A DNA stretch of 64,000 bases from Allolobophora icterica (taxonomy: Eukaryota; Annelida; Clitellata; Crassiclitellata; Lumbricidae), in assembly GCA_963556255.1 (NCBI GenBank), contig OY744604.1, forward strand, positions 19,634,982-19,698,981. The letters run 5' to 3'. A model generated the notes under the pieces. It searched no databases and was not told the origin of the DNA. It was given only the letters and a program-made list of their open reading frames with translations. Positions 61,441 to 64,000 of this stretch are shown piece after piece (the first letter of the stretch is position 1; each line of letters begins with the position of its first letter). The translations under genes and the position numbers were made by a program.

Positions 61441-63110
61441 CCTAGCTCCCAACAATTCAGTCTGGATTTCATCTGCAAACGTTCACTTCTTCTGAACGTG
61501 GAAAGAGGTGAACTGGCTCTTTGCTCGGACCTGACTCCGAACGGTTCCAGTGTGCTCTGAGCAATATTTGGCACAACGAGCGGTAAACGCGCGGCTACAC
61601 TATGTTCAACCATCGTACGATGGGAATGATCTGGAGTTCGTTTATGTCTTTATGACTTGCGGAACAATAGAAGAGGCCTCTTCAAATATTTCAAGGCGAC
61701 ATAAAAATTCTGCCTGCTGTCTTTCATTTCTAATTGGTTGTCTCATATCTGCTACGTTACTGGCTAAGTTCACTTGGCTACCTCTTAAATCAGTTACATC
61801 CTCTCTAACATCAGCTACGCTTGCTAGCTGGCTCTCTGTGACTAAATACTATGTCCGACTAGCCAACTGCTATGCTATCTAATTTCTCTGCAACTGATCC
61901 TATACTTCTTAGAAGTTGTGCCATGGCAGAGAAAGAACGAGAAAGAGAAGAGAAAGGACGAACACTACTCTCTTGTCTATTGCTAGGTCCTGCTTCCAAA
62001 TCCAGCAATCTTAAAGAGTGTAATGACATGTTTAATATTCAAATGAATGATCCAGCAAATGACAGCAAACGAAATGGAAAAAAAACTGCGATTTCTGCTA
62101 AAATACACTAACAAGTTCTACACATTTTATACGATACATACTTAACACAAGCGATCAATCACATTAGTTATAGATAGTGAAATGATAACTGCACCCCAAA
62201 TTTAGAAGACAACTTCAAAATCTCAAGTCTCAGCCTGTTCAAGCGATGATCCAATACAGCACGTAAGAATGATACTCAGCACAGAATTCGTCACAAACGC
62301 TTCGAACGCTTCCTATCGCTCTCTACTGTCGATCCACAGCGAAGTAGGCCTAAAGCCTAACGATATATCCACGAGAAAGTAAAAAGCCTATCTCAAACTG
62401 TAGACCTTACACTGCATATAAATGCACAGTAACTTTCGCGATGGATTAAACACTTATACAGCGCACGAATGACTTCTCACCGCTAGTCTGCTCCATGCTG
62501 ATGCAACTGCCTACTTCACAACTATGACAATGACCTTAATTTCGACAAATCATCACTAGCATTGCAAAGCCCTGACTGCGCAGGCACGAAGGCAGGTGTC
62601 GTGTTTATAGAGTTCAGTTTCGCACCTGACGCCTGACGTCACCACTCAGGCGGGAGCAGCAGCTTCAGAAGCAGGAACTAGCTCTGCTGTTCGCGCCACA
62701 CGTATGACTCACCATCCAGGTATGTCAACGGGACAAACATGGCGGAAAACATTATATACAAAGCCTCGAGATATTTGGAAATAACATAAATAATTATATA
62801 AATTATATAAATGAAATTCCTGTTACGTTCCCATAGAACATAACAGTGCAGCATCTTGGTGAGCAACAAGTGGTCCCCGTGATTTCTCTGGACCAACTGG
62901 TAAAGAGTTATTAACGTAAACGGTTACCAGTGGTGGGCTTTGATAAAATTGATTCGGATTTCAACCTGTAACTTCCAGTGACCTCAGTACTGACCAACAA
63001 TATTTGTAGGACATTAACAGCGCGGTCGTTAGAGGTCAATGCTCGTTGAACTTCTCTAAGAAGCACCCTGAAACGTTGAACCAGTCGCAGCGGTTGACAG
63101 CTGCGACAGA
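61441..63110. other. Unassigned sequence with a possible antisense coding relic
   Basis: The minus strand of about 61675-61900 reads QLASVADVREDVTDLRGSQ, then VNLASNVADMRQPIRNER and QQAEFLCRLE, a coiled-coil-like stretch broken by stops. No family recognised. The rest shows no feature. Confidence 0.35.
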
Positions 63111-63285
63111 TGCTTGCTAGCAATGTTAACTGATGACCTTAAGGAAATTCGAGAGCTGGCAATGCGTCGTGTCCTGAAAACTGAGCAAAAACTGTACGGT
63201 CTGGAATTCAAAAATTCCTTGTCCCAGAGCTTAAGTTCGATGCCTCTGACTACACTTAACTCATTACGCAAATGTGCGTAACAAC
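63111..63285 (+). pseudogene. Relic coding segment, copy 1
   Basis: The open frame reads MLTDDLKEIRELAMRRVLKT and continues EQKLYGLEFKNSLSQSL to TAA. It resembles a conserved I-R-E-L-x-x-R-R-x-L-K motif I have seen in invertebrate transposon-derived proteins, without being able to name the family. The stretch recurs at 63612-63792. Confidence 0.35.
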
Positions 63286-63611
63286 TATGGGAACCTAACA
63301 GGAATTTAATTTATATATATTAGTTATTTATTTCCAAAATATCTCGAGACTTTGTCTGTCTCCCTGTCTGCCTGCCTGCTTGACCCTTTGGATTTTGACC
63401 CTGGAAACGATTTTGACCCTACCTGCCTATCAATTTTGTTTTGACTGAGCGCCTCTGAATGAGATTGTTCTTGCGATTTGTCTTGGTAAGCGCTGTAGAT
63501 ATCATTACGACTACGAGTCTGTCGGTCAATATAGCTGTTTGTCTCTCTGTATGTAGATCTGTTTCCCTTCGGATGTTATAGAGTAACGATTATTTTTGTC
63601 ATCCTAGGAAT
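63286..63611. other. Spacer between duplicated segments
   Basis: Contains CTGTCTGCCTGCCTGC-like low complexity near 63355-63380. No gene. Confidence 0.5.
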
Positions 63612-63792
63612 TTATTACTAGCAATGTTAACTGATGTCCTTAAGGAAATTCGAGAGCTGGCAATGCGTCGTATCCTGAAAACTGGGCAAATTGTACGATT
63701 TGGAATTCAAACATTTCTTGTTCCAGATCTAGTTCGATGCCTCTGATTACTCTGAACTAATTGACTGGCAAATGTGCGTAGCAACTAACATT
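63612..63792 (+). pseudogene. Relic coding segment, copy 2
   Basis: About 85-90% similar by eye to 63111-63285 (GCAATGTTAACTGATG, AAGGAAATTCGAGAGCTGGC shared). The frame reads MLTDVLKEIRELAMRRILKT, then GQIVRFGIQTFLVPDL, and stops. Both are in direct orientation about 500 bp apart. Confidence 0.4.
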
Positions 63793-64000
63793 AAAAGTCT
63801 GATAAAGACGTGGTGCCATTTGTAACGACGCTCGCAGCACAAAAGTGGAGCTTTGTGTTCAAGTATTGACTGAAGCCCCACCTGCAGCCTGCGACATTCA
63901 GCGAGAGAAGGCGTCTTTAATGAGAATTGGAATCCAGACAAATAATGTCGAATGTTACATTAAATGAGAATACCTCAAAGCCTGACTGCTTATTTTTTCA
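63793..64000. other. Unassigned window end
   Basis: A 64-codon minus-strand frame (63747-63941) has no recognisable signature. Confidence 0.5.

Noticed and set aside
61278..61613. 111-codon minus-strand ORF
   Set aside because: Composition and codons show no family; it overlaps the tRNA-like segment.

Overview
This window is animal (metazoan) nuclear DNA, probably from an invertebrate. Genes are split by GT-AG introns, long stretches are AT-rich with no coding signal, and much of the sequence is transposon debris: CR1/L2-type LINEs, hAT, Tc1/mariner and pogo-like DNA elements, MITEs and microsatellites. I cannot name the species.

The centrepiece (about 6144-21024) is a nearly complete Polinton/Maverick, a virus-like self-synthesising transposon, with 15 predicted genes. 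Its core set is a protein-primed family B DNA polymerase, a retrovirus-like DDE integrase, an adenain-type cysteine protease, an FtsK/HerA-type packaging ATPase, a double jelly-roll major capsid protein and a penton-like minor capsid protein. Accessory genes are a pX-like protein, a pVI-like protein, a PLA2-like protein, a split structural gene, a phage-like repeat fibre with a discoidin-like tail, two unknown ORFs at the left end and a small zinc-finger protein. The structural block reads leftwards; only the PLA2-like and integrase genes read rightwards. The genes are tightly packed and more GC-rich than their surroundings. Only the structural gene at 13274-14378 looks broken, so the copy is probably young.

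The most interesting signal is at 9996-10045. The pX-like frame ends on a slippery heptamer (A AAA AAC) directly before its stop. Five nucleotides later a long stem-loop begins. The -1 frame opens exactly into the otherwise ATG-less N-terminus of the protease. This is a textbook -1 ribosomal frameshift site and would make a pX-protease fusion, as gag-pro does in retroviruses.

Host genes: (1) a chain of plus-strand exons, all in phase 1 (3436-3528, 28948-29049, 30133-30228, 34863-34982, 36156-36265), fits one gene for a hydrophilic basic protein; if so, the Polinton lies in one of its introns. (2) Exons of a mixed-lineage-type protein kinase (47146-47613, 53434-53617, 58039-58187, perhaps 58264 onwards) have introns swollen by LINE and hAT insertions. 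The kinase has DFD in place of DFG, and a LINE seems to have landed in its fourth exon.

The rest: 1-6100 nested hAT elements and LINE ends; 21-26 kb repeats, a CA microsatellite and LINE pieces; 26.5-28.9 kb a CR1-like LINE; 29-34.4 kb hAT, Tc1/mariner and MITE insertions; 36.3-38.3 kb a reverse-strand LINE; 38.6-39.2 kb a decayed second copy of the Polinton fibre gene; 39.4-40.3 kb a minisatellite; 40.4-46.7 kb one LINE broken by pogo-like and hAT-like elements nested three deep; 48-64 kb the kinase gene, LINE copies and mostly unrecognised sequence.
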